This document shows, piece after piece, positions 1 to 12,125 of a stretch of 64,000 nt of DNA. The notes under the pieces are model-generated. The model was given only the letters and a program-made list of their open reading frames with translations, was not told where the DNA came from and made no database searches. The stretch lies in assembly GCA_013398055.1 (NCBI GenBank), contig VZRS01004544.1, positions 1 to 64,000 on the forward strand, in the 5' to 3' direction. The translations under genes and the position numbers were made by a program. This stretch comes from Ifrita kowaldi. Taxonomy: Eukaryota > Chordata > Aves > Passeriformes > Cinclosomatidae. Position 1 is the stretch's first letter; every line of letters begins with the position of its first letter.

Positions 1-490
1 CCTACCCTCCAACAGATTGACACATGGTCCCAGCCTGGTGTCATCTGCAAATTTACTGATGGCGGACTCAGTCCCCTCATCCAGATCATCAATGAAGATA
101 TTAAACAGGACTGGTCCCAGCACAGATCCCTGAGGGACACCACCAGTGACTGGCCGCCAGCTNTGACTGGCCGCCAGCTAGATGCAGCACCATTCACCAC
201 CACTGTCTGGGCCCAGACATCCAGCCAGTTCTTAACCCAGCAAAGAGTGCCCCTGTCCAAGCCATGCGCTGCCAGCTTTTCCAGGAGTTTACTGTGGGAG
301 ACAGTGTCAAAGGCCTTGCTGAAATCCAGGCAGACAACATCCACAGCCTTCCTGCATCCACCATGTGGGTCACCTGGTCATAAAAGGAGATCAAGCACGA
401 CCTGCCCCTCCTAAACCTGTGCTGGCTGGGTCTGATCCCCTGGCCATCCTGTAAGCGCTGTGTGATGGCACATACTCTCCATTCCAAGGG
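1..490 (-). mobile_element. CR1 LINE fragment, ORF2 reverse-transcriptase part, degraded
   Basis: The minus strand encodes part of the CR1 non-LTR retrotransposon reverse transcriptase. Recognisable pieces are a QHxFxxGRSCL block, then SFYDQVTHMVDAG (plus-strand bases about 370-420). Further along, in other frames, come a remnant of the segment that normally reads like LDFSKAFDT and a WxSGPRQWW-like stretch. The frame is broken by small indels, so this is a dead copy. The plus-strand text at 30-145 (tgtcatctgcaaatttactg, then the ggtcccagcacagatccctg block) is the antisense of the conserved FADDTKL and PQGSVLGP regions. The fragment runs off the left edge of the window. Similarity fades after about base 490, so that boundary is approximate. 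The family identification is by recall of CR1 protein motifs and is firm; the subfamily is not determined. Confidence 0.9.
147..179. other. Assembly join: 16-bp exact duplication around a single N
   Basis: Bases 147-162 (tgactggccgccagct) recur exactly at 164-179, with one N at 163 between them. This is the usual mark of two contigs whose true overlap was not merged and which were joined with a one-base placeholder. The duplication sits inside the CR1 fragment and adds 17 bp to it. It should not be read as a biological tandem repeat. Confidence 0.85.
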
Positions 491-3400
491 AGGTTCCCAC
501 CTTCCTTGGCAGACACCTGTCTTTCCAACCAAGACAACAGGGTGGCCCAAGCTGTCTGTGGAGGTACCATGCACAGCTCTGCCCTGCTGCTAGATGTACC
601 CACAGCCACACAGGAGCTTTACACTAAAGACATCCTGCTTATATTAACAGCCACTCATGCATTAGGCAGGAAAAAAGGTCAAATGTCCCTCTAAGACTTG
701 TGTCTGAAGACTAGAAATTGCCAGAGAAATGAGTTACTTCTACTAATCAACTTCAAAAGCCTATTTGAATCTATTAGTTGTAACTTTCCAATCCAAAATA
801 TGTTTATTGCTCTCAGTTAATTATAGGTTAGGGTGGGCTTTCTTCTGAAATATCGATGGACTAAAGGATTATTCATTACACTCAATTAAATGAACATTAG
901 AGAGAAATGCCTCCCTCTTATCACTGAATAATTTCAGGAAAGCTGTATGTTCTGCTATATAGAACGACAGGCAAGATGATCACAAGGATTATCTAGCCTT
1001 GGAGTAATTCATTAGAAGAAACAGGTGCACATCAAAAACACTGACATGCACCGTTGGGCTGGTGAAGGAAACCGGTAACATTAATGGAGAAGGAATTAAT
1101 GGAGTAAATCCAACATTCGAGCAAGAAGGGGAAGGCAGCAGGAGTAGGCCTGTGGTAAAGGGCACTGTGCCCTCTAAGATTCTAAGTCATCCACTTCATG
1201 AGCACTGTCTTAGACCAAAGGTCCCTCTACAGTCACCTCCCCCACACAGATGGGCCATTCCATCCTTAGAGTTCCACAGAAACTTATAAAGTAGGATACA
1301 TTCAAGTATTGGATCATCCTGAACAGATACAGAGATCACAATCCACAGCCTCTAATCAACATCTCTGTCAAACAGGCTCTTCAAGGTGAAATTCCTTCTA
1401 TCTCCCCCACTAAGAGGGGAGCTGAGACTGTCTTTGCCAAAGTTGCTGCACCATGAGACAATTTTGGCCAGTTTTCTCAAGGTAATGAGCCTTAGAATTC
1501 ATAAAGATAATTTTTGCAGAACTTGTAAGACTTTAATTCACTGGAGCGGAGAGTGGCCCATGTTAATGACACACCACTGACCAAAACAGTGGCTGAACTA
1601 AACTGTTACACACTCTCCCTGCTCTCAGCCAGGCTCTGTACTTCCCACAGAGCAGCAGCACTGAGCATTGTCAGAGCTGCAATTAAATCTGGAAATGGAG
1701 AAAGCTATGGGACAGAAAAGAAAGCTAAAGAAACACACAACTCAATTTCATTGTTAATGGAACATGCACTGCTAAAGCAGCATCTATCTCAGTGTATTCA
1801 CACAGGAAAGTTGTTAATGTAGCAATTTTTGTGGATACAGAATTTCACAATCAGGATATTTGAGTCCCTTTTAAAAATTAGGAGTATGTAAATCCCTTAG
1901 AGAAGATAATACAGAGACCAGACTTCGTTTACAGGATATATTTTAATTTACTCCTGTGGTGATTTGGATGAGTCAAAAGTATCTTAAAATGCTTCTGAAA
2001 CTCCATTTGCAAACCTCACAGAGTTCAAATCACTTCCCTTTAATAGACTGGCCATTGCTCTTCTTTAAATGTCATTATATTTAACATTTCTGCTTTGTTT
2101 CCTGTAGCATTAATCTCAGTTATTGACAGTCAGCAGCCAAACTCAAGATGAAAGGAATTTTCTTGCCATGAGTTAATGCATTTCACATCTTGATAATTCC
2201 TTCTTCATTCCTGCTGTTTTAAACAAAACTAGCTAGAAGCACCATTTTTGCCTTTTACTTGTAACTGCTGGCTGATAAAACAGAAACACATCCTAGGGGT
2301 ACTTCATTATGTTATCTGCCCCCAGTTGTTTTTAAGACGATTAATGATTTGTTCACCAAAGCTATATAATAACTACAAAAGTTCTTTGATATTCCTAAAC
2401 AACAACAATCTCCCTAATTTCTAAAAGCCTACTGTATAGACATGACTATGCAGACTGCTGTAAAATTGCTTACAGATAAATCCTTAATAAAGCACTACTG
2501 AAGAACCATTGATCTATATTTTATCTTACTTGCATTTGGCTATATTACTTCTTGTTTGTTTAAAATAAGCATTTTTAAATGATGTCTGCAACCCCTAAAG
2601 CTCTGTTTAATGAATCTTAACTTTAACATATTCAAAGGCACATAAGTACAGCATTTGCTAGTAATGTTTGGATGTTTGAGCCTCCAGTTTCCTTCCTTTG
2701 TTCCTTCTATCATCTGAGATCATGGTAAATCAGTAGACAGCAGCATTTTAGGAAGTATCTTAGAATTTCTTAAAATACAGCTACATTTTCATATTTACTG
2801 TGCGCAAGCTTCCCATCACTCCCCGCTTCATGATTTGGCAGATTTTCTTATACTGAAGAGGAGGGACCAGACCTCATTTTTCCCTACAAGATCCGTAGCC
2901 TCTGATCTTCCATACCTTTTTTCACCTTCTCAATACTCCCGCTGCTTCAACCTCAGATTTTAAGCAAGTTGCCAGAGTCATTGCTATGAATGGATGATCT
3001 GAGATGCAGGTTGCAGACAGATAAGCATGGCCATCACTTGCACTGTCGTGTGCTGCAGCAGGCAGCCTGCAGCTCAAGGAACTGGCTTGGCTGAGGAGAT
3101 GGTGTAGCAGCGACCAGCAGAGGCTAAATCATACTGCAGGGAAGTTGTGCACCAGAGAGCTTTGCACCAAGCAAAAAGAGAAAAACCAGTTCTCACCCCA
3201 AACAGTTTATTTCTGTAACACAAGAGGTGGATACAAACAGATGGGGAAGGAGGAGGGAATGAGAAGACACTCTGATCAGATCAGCACCCAAAGTGCTGTC
3301 AAGACTCTGGGAGGCAACCTGCCAAAAACAAACTTTAATGAGATTTTTAAGGGGGTGGATGCTCATTAATTTTAGACAAAAAAATGTAAATATTAAGGGC

Positions 3401-6400
3401 TTACAAATCCAGTTCAGATCAGAGAAGAAAATGCCATGCTACTGACTAAAAGGAACAGGATTGCCTCTCTGAAGTGGGCACCAAGCAGCACCTGTTGGTT
3501 TAATGGTGCAGAAAGTTATCATGACAATGCCCACATGCCTGTGCTGGCCTTTTCCAAAGGACCCCGATACCTCCTCATCCTCACATCCACATCTCCTCTG
3601 GAAACAAAACAGCTACCCAGGCCAGGGGGACATTGCAGAGCTACCTGATTTCCTAAGTGTACCACAGACATCTCCCTGATTGCTGTCCTTTATTCCTGTT
3701 GCTGTTCTATAGGCCAATTCAAACAGCTTCAGGGCAGAGACTGGGGTTTTGTTACATGAGTTTGGAAGTCAAATTTTCCAGATACATCACTGCACTGGGT
3801 GACAGCTCCCAGTTTGAAAAGTGATGCTTACAAACTTCATTCCCTTCAAAGACTGGAGGCATAATAGATGCCTAGATCTCTTTCAGAAAATGAGATCTGG
3901 ACTTTATTTTATTTTTAAAGAAAGATTTCCACTAGGCTTTCAGAAGATCAGGACTTTATAGAATCTGGGGTCCTTCAAAAATAGAATTTGTTGATTTAGA
4001 ATATGAATAAATGTTAAGATTGTTTTTCAACTGCAATTTTCAAAAATAATTAAGAGAATTTTTATTATAAATCTAGACAGATAGCTAACTTTTTTTTTTT
4101 CTGTTCAACGCAAGGTCATCGCTACACACAAAGAAGCAAGATAGATTTGGGGCACTGTTTGCTTAAGGGCTAATTCTCATTCCAAATAATGATTAACAGG
4201 AGATCAAAAAAGGGTGAGGTTTTTTTTTGGAGTAAAGCAATTAAAAGATAAAATACAAACGAAAAATGAAAAGCATTTGTGGCCAAATGAACATACACCA
4301 AGTGACCAATGGTTACAGGGGATTAGACTCTCGTGGTAATAATTACATATTAGTAATCAGTAATGGCATATACTCATTATTCAGCTGAAATGAAATAAGG
4401 GAACACACAACTCTCCCACAATGGACATTCAGTTTAGGTAAATTGCACTATGCAGAAACTTGGTACCAATGAATGCCCATTTGCAAGGTGGTTTTGCTAC
4501 CTTTACTAGCCTGAACATCATTTTCAAGCACAGTTAGGGTCAAGCATGGCTTGACTTGAGTATTTTGCAGCTCTGAAAATTCTTGGGAAAAAAGATATTT
4601 ATTAGATGTGGACACAGATACCTTTTTTTTCCACGCAAATTAATCCCTTTTCAAGCCTAGCACACACACTCAGGTTTACACGGCGCAGCTCAGAGCAATC
4701 AGCTCTGTCTTAGGTTCCTAAGTCTCTCATTTTAACAGAAGTGCCCTGGAATTTGCTTTAGAAGCCTGTTCCCCAGCATGACTAATCAGAAGGTACTGCA
4801 GTAGTGCAACCATAGATTAACATGGTGTACTCTGTGACTGACACTTTCAATTCTAGATTGACCACAAACAGTGGGCTGTTTTCTTCCTTAAACTAAAGAT
4901 ATATACTGCATCCTTACCGTGCTATTCATTCATCCTCTTGACAGCTCTGCTCTAGAAAGAAGTGCTGCAGTCAGCTCAGCTGTATCTATTCCACTGGCAA
5001 CTCCTTCAGGGAAACACCCACACACAGCTCCAAGCTTCGCTGGATCTCACAGACTAAATAGATAAATAAATTTGGATGTTAGATGTTTAAAGAAAATAAA
5101 AGTGCTACAGAAAGTGGTATCAGTGGTTCATCAGACAAACTCACTCTTCTTGTGTCAGAAAAGAATAGGAGGCATCTTTACACTTGTGTTTGGGAGGAGG
5201 TTAAACCACCTGCCAAGACTGTCACTGAATACCAGAAATACTCCAGTTCTACCTGGACAGAAGGCTGTGTTGAATATGGCGTTAGTACATCCTGCTTAGA
5301 GCAAGAACTAGAAGCAATGGTCCATACTTGGGATGAAACTTGAAATACATCAGCATGAGAGATAAAATTGGAAATTTCAAAAATGCCTCTTGGTGCCTCT
5401 CACTTCCTACTGACAGATGTTTCTCGATACAACTCCACCTCACTGGGTACCGTGTGGTGCACAGCGAAGAACCAAACGCCACAGAGAACTCGGGCTAGGG
5501 GAGAAGGAGGGCATCAGGCCAGTACAAACTACAGCTCTTCTGAGCAGAGTTTCTGAACCCACATATTGACTTTTTTCTTAATATATAATTCCTTTATGAA
5601 AAAAAATGTACTAACCTAAAAGTCAAAGCTTTTTATCAAAATGCTACTTTCTTAGAAATTTTTCAGTCACTTTCAGGGGTGGGAAAAGACAGTAAGAGCC
5701 TATTCACACCATGATTTGCAATCTGGTGCCCTTCAGCCTCTGGCTTCTGCACTCTCAGCTGAGGCAAGGCTATAATTAGTCTGTACTGCAGCTAAGCAGG
5801 AGAGTCCACAAAGCTACTAAGTACTTCTCATCTGAGGAAAAGTAACATCCAAATGCCCACAGAATCACAGACTGAATTTTGTGAGCAAACACTGAGAACC
5901 TACAGATGGTTTACGGTACAACAGAGTAAGCAACTCAAACCTGAACTGGACCAAACACGTTGCTCATTCGTTCTAGTAGAAAACAGAAAACATATTTACT
6001 GGTTGAAGGTAGAAACAGAAGCAGGAACCTACTGCCACCATCTGCTGTCAGCAGCAGGAAGAGGCTGGAGCAGGAGTTTGGCAATGACTCCTCCAGGCAG
6101 GAGAAATGGCAGCAGGGAAAGGAGGCAGAACCGTCAGAGGCAGACACAGGTACAAGAAAGGCTGTCTTAATCAAACCCAGAATAATTCCCTTACTTTTCA
6201 TGTAAGAATACTATCAAATATAAAATTAAAAAATGTAAAATTTTCATTCTTCTGATGTTCTATGACATCCTGCCCTGTTCCTGGCATTTGTTTGCATATG
6301 TCTCATCAGAGCAGACTGGGGCATGACATTTTGATGCATCATTAGAAAGGACAAAGTCTACTGAGTACAAAAATGTCACCAGCACAAGACATGTCCCTTC

Positions 6401-9400
6401 CTCTCTCTTCTTGATCAAATGACAGCAAAACTGGAGCTTTGCCTTTTCATCAAATTGAGCCAAGAGAAGGAAAACTATAGAGACAATCCATTGCATCATT
6501 AAAAGTCATTTTATAGCAACATAATATAACACAGAAAGTGTTACAAAAGAGTGAAGATTTGGGGAAAGACTGAGGAGTGTGGTAGAGGAGTACACGACAT
6601 ATATACATGTGAGCCATTCAGGTAAGTTACCTGTGGTGCCATTTCTTCACAAAGAATCTCCTATCTTTTCCCTCCATGTCACACTATATACATGCCATCT
6701 CACCTCTGAGCTTGGCCCTTCTCTTCCCCTCAGTCAGTCCTCTTCAGAGCCCTCTTCAGAGAGGTGCTCAAGGTGCTTACTAAGCCCATAGCAACTTCTA
6801 TTTTCTATCCCTTCTCTGCTCTTTCCTTGCAGTTCCTTTCAGCTGTTTTTGGCATTTTCTAGTCTCTCCTCTTAGAACACTAGCATGATTCAGTCATTTC
6901 CATTTTAAAGCACCTAACCTTCAACTATAATTGGGTCTCCCACTTCATTTCCTAATACACTTCTTTCCTATTTCTATCGCTCATTGGCATTTTTCTTAAT
7001 TTGTTCTAATGAAGATAAATGACAGTCTTACTCAGATGTCAGAAACACCACTCTGCTCCCACTGCTCTGTCCAATACTTGCATCATACATGACCATGCTG
7101 ATACTCTTGAAGTTTCATCTTTTAGCAATTCTTCTTCTCCTCTCAGTTTTTGAGGTAAATCTTTGACATTATCTTAGGTGGATTATCCTCACAAATTCTG
7201 GCAAGGATCCGCAGACAAAATGACTTTGGCCTTCATTTTTTCCTCCCATAGCACTTTCCCAGCTGCAAGCTCACAGTTTGTCAGCAGAAAGGGGATCTGA
7301 GTCAGAGATCCATTCCTCTGCTGTTTGGTTCAACAAAAGAAATTTATCTGCATTCAGAAGTCTTTGGCCAGCTTTGGCTCTTGTCTGAACACTCTGGTAT
7401 AATTTATTCAAATCAGCACAGGGTGATTATATTCAGAAATACAAAACAAGGCTCTTAACTACAGATAAATGGTATAATGGTAACTTTACAAGATTACAAA
7501 AATACCAATAAAAATTTGGTGATGGAATAAGCAGTAGTGTGAATCAGCACCTGAGTGATAGCAAATTTTCAAAAAAACTTGAGTGCTGCTTCCTGCTATG
7601 AATAACAGCTAGTAGGAGGGTGCAAGGAAGGACTATTCTCAACATCTCAATTCCAGCCTTAGCAGCAGACAAAATTATCCAGTGTCTCAAAGTACAATTT
7701 CCTGTGCATCATAATATAAAATCATTGAACAAAATCTTCCCTACTTGACTGTTGCTTTAATAAAAAGTACAACTTCAGAAAAAGCCATCATCTTAATTTG
7801 TGCAGAAAACAAGACAAGTCTTAGGATGTGTTTCAGTGGCTTTAAGTGAAAGAGCAAAAGCAAAACAAAAAGCATCATGACAGAGTTAAAAACTGCTCAG
7901 GCTATGAAGCCTCCTACAATGAGTGTCTCATCCTCACCTAGAGCAGATATTGCCCATTCTGGGGGATGAGCCACATAATCATTGACAACACATCCCTAAC
8001 TATGGAATAATAGAAAAGTAATTTAAGACACAGCTTCTCTGACTCTGCAAAGTAAAGGAAATTCTCTTCATTAGACTTAGATGAAAATACAGATACCTGT
8101 GCTTTTGTTAAGCACTTCTATATCAAAACCAAGATGAAATATATTTTGTGAAGATCGACAGTGATGGAAAACCCTTGTAATCTATTTACTGGTGTTATCA
8201 GAGAAAATGGATAACTGAAACTGCATCTCTAGATGTTCTAGAAAGCACCAAGAACAACTACAAAGTCTGGAAGCGTAGGGTAATATTCTCAAAAAATCAG
8301 GCTGTAACTCCAAATTAATTCATGGCAAGGTACTGGCCAGCTATGACTGAGAAGTTGTTCTTCAAAGGGCCTTCCAGAATCCAGTGCATAGGACAAAACT
8401 AACATCCATCTGCGTCTTTTGTACAACAAAATTGAATTCCCATCCCAATTTCTCCAAAAGACAGAATGTGACATGAGTACAGGACTGCAAAATATGCACC
8501 TTCAAACTCTGATCCGTGGGCAGATAGTCCTTTGCCATTTTACCTGGGAATATACTGTGTGCTTTGGGGATGACACACTGTCAGAACCAGCTTTTCCCAC
8601 ACTGGCACACCTCCTGGAGCTAAATATGAGCTCAGAGAGGCTGCTCTTTAGCTACTTGAAAACTTACAACAAAGCAATGGTAATGATTTGTTGAATTTTC
8701 TTTTCACTTGCTAGTGCTAGAACTGGCAATTACTCCAAACTTGGAAACATTCCTCACTGACAATAAATTGCAGTTTCAGACCAGCTTCACCACTGATATA
8801 ACAGAGCACTACTTGCATTTTGGTCTTTTTGATTAACAGCACATTTTCATTTTCCTCCAAGATATCCCCAAAATATTTCATGCTTTCTTGCCAATGGGAT
8901 TATTATGAAAAATAAAAATAATTTTTACTTGGGTTCCACAATACTCCAGATGTGAAATAAGCCAGGAACTTACATGAGACAAATACAAAACTACTAATTT
9001 AATTCAGCCACACAACAGAATGCCTAGGTATCATTTATGACACATTTAATTGTTACTCATGTTATATGAAGCACTAAAGATATTTATAACAGTCACTGAT
9101 TCATTCAATTTCTTTTAGATTCAATGCCTAAGAACATGAGAGGTTTAAAGTGATGCTACCATCAAGATTTTAGGCTTCTTTAGGAATTTATTTTTCTAGA
9201 GAGTAGGCTATGCAAGCCTACACATTCAATAGAAACTCCCACAAGCCAGGCTTGCGTGCAGACTCTGAAAATCATGGTTTAAGAGAGCCTGAATGAAGTC
9301 AGTCACACAGTCTCCCATGCTCCATTCATTACTTCATTAGTATCATAGCCACAGTCTAAGAATTCATATAAAGAAGCTGTCAAAGGAATTTGTGTCAATT

Positions 9401-9740
9401 ATCCCTTCCTTTCTTTTTCCAGCACTAGGACTCCAAGAGAAAGGACCTGAACCACATCTGTGATACTTTTCCTGAGAGCTGACTCCTGTTCCCATTTCAA
9501 GAGTAAGGTATTTTTAGTTGTCTTCATAGAAGCTGAGCTGGATTCAGTCCACTCTTATTTTCCTCTCCCCGTTGGTCATTTGGCAGCTCACTTAACCTCT
9601 CAGAAGCCCCCAGCATATGCTGCAGGTGAAGGGGCAATGTTGCCTTTCTGAGCAAAGTCTCTCAACACAGCACTCCGATGGACCTGTGAAAACCTGTCCC
9701 ATCACGAATGGCTCATTCTGTCATGTACCAGAGAGGCACC
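491..9740. other. AT-rich noncoding stretch, no gene seen
   Basis: No exon, RNA gene or recognised repeat was found here. Open frames are short (the longest is about 105 codons at 5853-6170) and overlap one another on both strands without domain similarity. The stretch holds ordinary mononucleotide runs, such as 11 T at about 4090-4100. Diverged repeat relics too old to recognise by eye may be present. Confidence 0.6.
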
Positions 9741-9972
9741 TCACATTTTAGAATAAAACAGATTGTTGCAGATGGAAGAGACCAACGATGATCATCCAGT
9801 CTGACCAATTTAGGGTTGACCAAAAGTTAAAGCATGGTCCAAATGCCTCTTCAACATTGACAGGCTTGGAGAATCAACCACCTCTCTGGGAAGCCTGTTT
9901 CAGTTCTTGATTACCCTCTCAGTAAAGAAATGCTTCCTAATTTTGATTGAATTGTATGAACTCGGTGCTGTC
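9741..9972 (-). mobile_element. CR1 LINE 3' end, old copy
   Basis: The plus strand reads as the antisense of the CR1 3' terminal region. It starts with a degenerate relic of the terminal short repeat (gaataaaacag), followed by gatggaagagacc and gatcatccagtctgacc. Then come the hallmark phrases accacctctctgggaagcct and cagtaaagaaatgcttccta. This fits a 5'-truncated CR1 inserted in minus orientation, as is normal for this family. Divergence is substantial, so the copy is old. Boundaries are approximate to about 15 bp. Confidence 0.85.
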
Positions 9973-11939
9973 CAAAGATTTAAATGTTCTGATATGCTTA
10001 CACATCTGCTAGCTTTAAAATATATTTCCAAAGACACCTCAAAAACGTCCCTTCAAAATGCAAGATATTTAAACAGATCATAGCAAATTCAAAAGAATAT
10101 AAACACAGAAATGCCACAGTGCAGAACACAGCCATGTCCTCAGCTGCTTGTCTAGGACTTCCTAACAGCAGTAGAAAGGCAAGTCAGAAGCGTAGCAACA
10201 CTTCAGCACGTGAAGAACTGAAATGCCTCTCCCTCTGTACCTCAGTTACACTAAGAGGAAGGACTGCTTAAACACCAAAGTGGGCTCAGATGCACAACAT
10301 TCTGAAAGCGATTCTGAAAGTGAGCCCTCTAGTGATGGAGATAAATAGTGAACTGGCCACTCCTTCAAGTAAGAAAAAGTTTCTTATTAGACTTAAAGCA
10401 ATGATAACACTTTGCCAGCTCCTTAAGCAAATTACATCCTGGCATTTTCCTTATACTAAAACACGAGGTAACAAAACAGCTGAGCTGTACATGAATAGTG
10501 AAGAATTTATTAAGTACTCTTCACCCATTTTATTTTGATCTTTGACATTTTTTCCTTTACGGGAAGTGCTATGACCCTAGTACTACACTATGAAATCCAC
10601 TAATAGATTATGAATTGTTAGCTCTTTTCCAATGATATTCTATGTCATCTCCCATGACTGAGCAAAAGTTTTATAAAAGGAACAAACTAACTGAAGATGA
10701 GAGCTGACCACAAAGACTTAAAAACACGGTTAACACACAGATTAACAACCTGATATTTTCTTCTCACCCCATTTTCCAGCTCATATAACTGGCCTTACAC
10801 TCACAGTATTGATCTCAGCCAAAATGAAGCAGGTTTGGTTGCATTTTGAATGTTTTGAGCAAACAACCCTCCCTCCACAAGCTTCTATCAATCTTCAGCA
10901 TTATACATCACCTCACATAAAAACATATGGTAAATCTGCTCTGTAGGAAAGACTGTTGGTTTAGGGTGGCCCAGTCAGCATCCATGGGCCCTAATCAACC
11001 TCGGGAGCCCAGCAACCCAGAGGGGCACAGCTGGACACCCAGCCTGGCCACCACCGAGCCACAGCAAGCCATGCCTGCCACGGAGACACCTCTGTAGCAT
11101 CCCACATCCCAGTTACATTTGCAAGTCTGTGGAAGGGTTCCCCAAGAAGATGTTCTAATGCTTGTTAAGTGGTCGCATTTCTCATGGTAACCACCACAGC
11201 AGGCTTCTGAGAACCATATTTTAAATCTGATGTAAAACTTAAGGCTATGATTTTTCCAAAGGCAGAAGAATTCATTTTCTTTTACTGCACTGCAGAGAGC
11301 CCAGCTCATGAATACTCCCTTTAGAAAACCTGCTTCTTGAAAACAAGTTTCCAGGTACAGCTCCTTGGTGAAAAACCCTGCTCCATGCCTGGGAAGAGGG
11401 TGCTTTGTCCCAGGCCCCCCCCAAAGTGGCTCCAAGATTAGTATTAGCTGAAGGCTTTTTAGCAACTCAGTTTTGGAGTCAAGTACCTACTGCTGAAGTC
11501 TCACTTAAGCATTCCTTTTAATCCATCCCAAAGTGATTAGCAGCACACATTTGAAGAGAAGTCAGCAGACTCCCACTGCAGAGAATTCTGAAAATCCCTG
11601 TGTGAGACCTCAAAAAGAGACAAGATAAAAATATTTGAGATAAGGGGGCAAAAATATTTTGGACCATCAAACATTGCTAGCAACAACTTAATTAATACAG
11701 GAGTAACAATTAAGATTAAATTTAGATACACAGATTTAGAGCTTGTGGTGATATTCTTAGTTAGTTCACAGAATACAAATAAACTAGGTGTGCCCCAGAA
11801 ATTTTTACGAATACAAGGGCACTGACCCTTTGAATTACTTTGCATTATTTGAAGACTAACTTATGTAAAACAGGCTTTGGTTAGACACTCGAAAATGTCA
11901 TTTTGCATTCTTTTTAGAGCACCCCAGAGGACAACTTCA

Positions 11940-12055
11940 TGTGTGTAAACAAACGCTCCTGGATAGTCCTTGCTGATACTAATAGGAGCCCCCATTAACC
12001 ACCTGGAAAAAGATAATGATTACCTATTTAGACTAGACCTCATTAATTAGCACCA
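11940..12055. promoter_or_regulatory. Candidate enhancer: forkhead, E-box and homeodomain motif cluster
   Basis: Within 115 bp there is a forkhead-type site TGTAAACAAAC (11944-11954), an E-box CACCTG (12000-12005) and a GATA-type AGATAA (12011-12016). There is also a palindromic paired homeodomain site TAATGATTA (12014-12022) and a TAATTA core inside CATTAATTAG (12041-12050). Such dense developmental-factor motifs are common in conserved noncoding enhancers. Conservation cannot be seen from one sequence, and single motifs of this kind are frequent in AT-rich DNA. This is inference only. Confidence 0.25.
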
Positions 12056-12083
12056 CTGCTAATATAAACAGTTAAATGCTAAG

Positions 12084-12125
12084 CACTAAAACCAAAACAA
12101 CAAAAAAAAGCAAACAAAAAAGGAA
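12084..12125. repeat. A/C-rich low-complexity tract
   Basis: A short stretch of A with interspersed C and almost no T, of the same composition class as the large tract at 33.3-33.6 kb. It directly follows the motif cluster ending near 12055. It is low complexity, with no fixed repeat unit. Confidence 0.7.

Noticed and set aside
10995..11465. Minus-strand 156-codon frame
   Set aside because: Cys- and Trp-rich random-looking translation with no recognisable family.
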